Shown here: positions 62,346 through 64,000 of the stretch, one piece after another | Layout: every line of letters starts with the position of its first letter | How positions within the stretch are numbered: position 1 is the stretch's first letter | Assembly (NCBI GenBank): GCA_015501585.1 | Contig: JADNRY010000015.1 | Span: forward strand, 124,001 to 188,000 | Source: Rhodocollybia butyracea | Taxonomy: Eukaryota; Basidiomycota; Agaricomycetes; Agaricales; Omphalotaceae | Direction of reading: 5' to 3' | Length of the DNA stretch: 64,000 bases | Made by a program: the position numbers and the translations under genes | Notes under the pieces: model-generated | Database searches by the model: none | What the model saw: the letters and a program-made list of their open reading frames with translations, nothing else | What the model was told of the DNA's origin: nothing

Positions 62346-64000
62346 TCATAAATCGGCGCAGACTTGGCCCACATTTGTCCTAAGCAAGAAGCTTGAATTA
62401 GCGGGATTTCTGAATTCATATGGAAGCCTACCCGATATCGTTCCCAAACCTCAGTTATATCAAAGAAACTATTCATTACACACCACTGTGTCTGCATAAT
62501 ACTGTCAATATATGCATCAATTTTGGCCATTAGCTGGTTACTACCAGCTGCCAGTAAACAGTGGTAGACCCAAGAGTAAAATGGATGGGACAACGGAGAG
62601 GGTGGATCTGGACGCGAGCGGAGAAATTCTTGAGCATTAACTCCAGTAAATTTGGCAAATAAATCTTCCCAAACTGAGCCCCCAGAAGCGTAATGTCGAG
62701 TTTGAAAATCCAGCAGGGATTGTGCCATGTTGTCATGATGAATTGGTTTGTCAATGAAAAAGCCAAGGGACCGTTTGTGGTCAAGAAGAAATTCAGTAAA
62801 TGATGCATGACAGAACTGGAAGCGCGATTCAAGAGGGGATGGAGGTTCAAAAAGAGAGTGAACACCAGACAGAGTAGCATGTAGAGTACCCAAAGGAATA
62901 CCAAAAATATCAGTAAAGATACTGGTGTCAAGTTGACCTGGACACAGTATGATAGTACCAAGAATTCGTCGAAGTAGTGAGACACTACTTTTGTGACTTG
63001 ATAGAATTTGTAGATAAAGTGCATCTAGTTCCGCAAACGGTGACCCTGAATCTTCCTCAGAGGGCGAAAGCCCAAGAACAACATCAAGGCGTTCAGCAGG
63101 AACCGCACCATCCTCATCAATATATTTCAATACAGTTGATGGATAAATAAACTGCCCAGAAGACTTTTGGACAAGGTGTTCAATTTGATCAAGAGTAGGC
63201 CATGGATGAGGAATATGAACCATCGAGTGTGAATGGTATTCAATAATTTGAGAGAACCTATCCTCTAAAAATAGTCGAATATCTAAAGAGGCCTGGTATG
63301 CTGCGGCATCAAGATGCATCCAACGACACGTAGTGCCAAAGTAGGTATTTTGGAACTTTGGATAACTGAAAGCGTCCTTGATACGAGGCTCAGGTCTACT
63401 GGCTACTAGAACTCGAAATGGGAGACGGTTCGTTTTAACTGCATTGGCCAACACGGAAACAATCCGCTGTTGGTTACGGCTATCAGAGCATTCATCTAAA
63501 CCGTCGATAATCAACACTCGGGCGATGGCCTTGGATAGTGATGGCTCCAGAGTTCCGAAAGCCTGAAGCCATGGCTGAAGTATGAGACTATCGAACTGTG
63601 TTTCAATGGATGCACTGAGTACCAACAGTCCATTTACCACCACAGCATTTATGTGTGAGCGCAAATCGGGTATCGCCATGGCCATGTGCAAAGCAAGAGT
63701 AGGAAAAAGTCGTTGAGGATTGTTCCTTTCCGAATCTGAGCGCCAGAAGAAGAAACTCCCAGCTAGAGTTCCATTCTGCGCACAAGTTTCGGCAAAGAGT
63801 CTGAGCAATCGCGGACTTTCCTGCTCCTGCAGGTCCATAGAGCCAGCGGACACGGGACTCGCTTGGATCATTCGACTCGACCCAATTTCGCAAGTCTTCC
63901 AAGACTGCTTCGCGTGTTCCTGGATGACAAAGAGGAGGAGGATAACGAGCCTCAGCATTATATGATGCTGCACTTGATGTATATCGATGTAGCGTCAGAA
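62346..64000 (-). CDS. NACHT-domain STAND ATPase, partial at right edge, one-base frame break
   Basis: NLR-like protein of the fungal STAND class, candidates for self/non-self recognition and programmed cell death. The upstream (N-terminal effector) part lies beyond the right edge. Seen here: YPPPLCHPGTREAVLEDLRNWV, Walker A GPAGAGKS, GSFFFWRSDSERN, Walker B RVLIIDGLDECSD, VLVASRPEPRI (sensor 1), a winged-helix-like region, and FCHASFTEFLLDHKRS, typical of mushroom NACHT proteins. No WD40, ankyrin or TPR repeats follow, so it belongs to the repeat-free group. The end is either in exon 1 (62282) or, as I prefer, after an intron ending TTGCTTAG, at 62346. The frame moves by one between AIAQTL and AETCAQNG; the TTT on the minus strand (63794-63796) would have to be TT. 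Confidence 0.82.

Overview
The window is nuclear DNA of a filamentous basidiomycete, most likely an Agaricomycete. Genes are dense, on both strands, and cut by many 42-110 nt introns with GT-AG ends. The protein set fits: tandem glutamic (G1) peptidases, a Zn2Cys6 factor, F-box/LRR paralogues, a NACHT STAND ATPase, a mushroom-type RecQ-like helicase and a Urc1-type GTP cyclohydrolase II homologue. Species is not assigned.

Layout. 1-4140: two tandem copies of a secreted G1 peptidase gene, the first cut by the left edge. 4580-12706: a compact housekeeping block of Ku80, a Sec4/Rab8 GTPase, ARP5 and ribosomal protein eL14, arranged as two head-to-head pairs with promoters of only 143 and 112 bp. 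13423-20343: a tyrosine/dual-specificity phosphatase, a ChaC gamma-glutamylcyclotransferase, an unknown C-terminally membrane-anchored protein and the DBP3 RNA helicase. 20690-27823: accessory DNA with a LINE relic, a single-pass membrane protein gene, a young 847-bp TRIM-like LTR element inside an F-box gene fragment, a copy of the DBP3 5' end, and a decayed F-box gene. 28341-46122: MED25, the RecQ-like helicase, indoleamine 2,3-dioxygenase, a 2.9-kb gene-poor stretch, an Osh6/7-type lipid transfer protein, organellar-type GluRS and a UDP-glycosyltransferase. 48526-58720: Zn2Cys6 factor, a large Ser-rich protein with a probable Scm3-like motif, a second F-box/LRR gene, and URC1. 60834-64000: a short-chain dehydrogenase and a NACHT ATPase running off the right edge.

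Splicing was worked out by hand by following phase through each gene. Eight genes splice cleanly end to end. Several other conserved genes are broken by exactly one base, and in nearly every case repair needs one extra base in a G/C run (11 sites) or one base fewer in an A/T run. I read this as consensus error rather than gene death, and flag every site. The most interesting biological signals are the TRIM-like element with identical LTRs, a hairpin in each LTR and a perfect 5-bp target duplication; a predicted 4-nt microexon in the G1 peptidase; two GC-AG introns; and a RecQ-like helicase whose motif VI has lost its usual arginine pattern.
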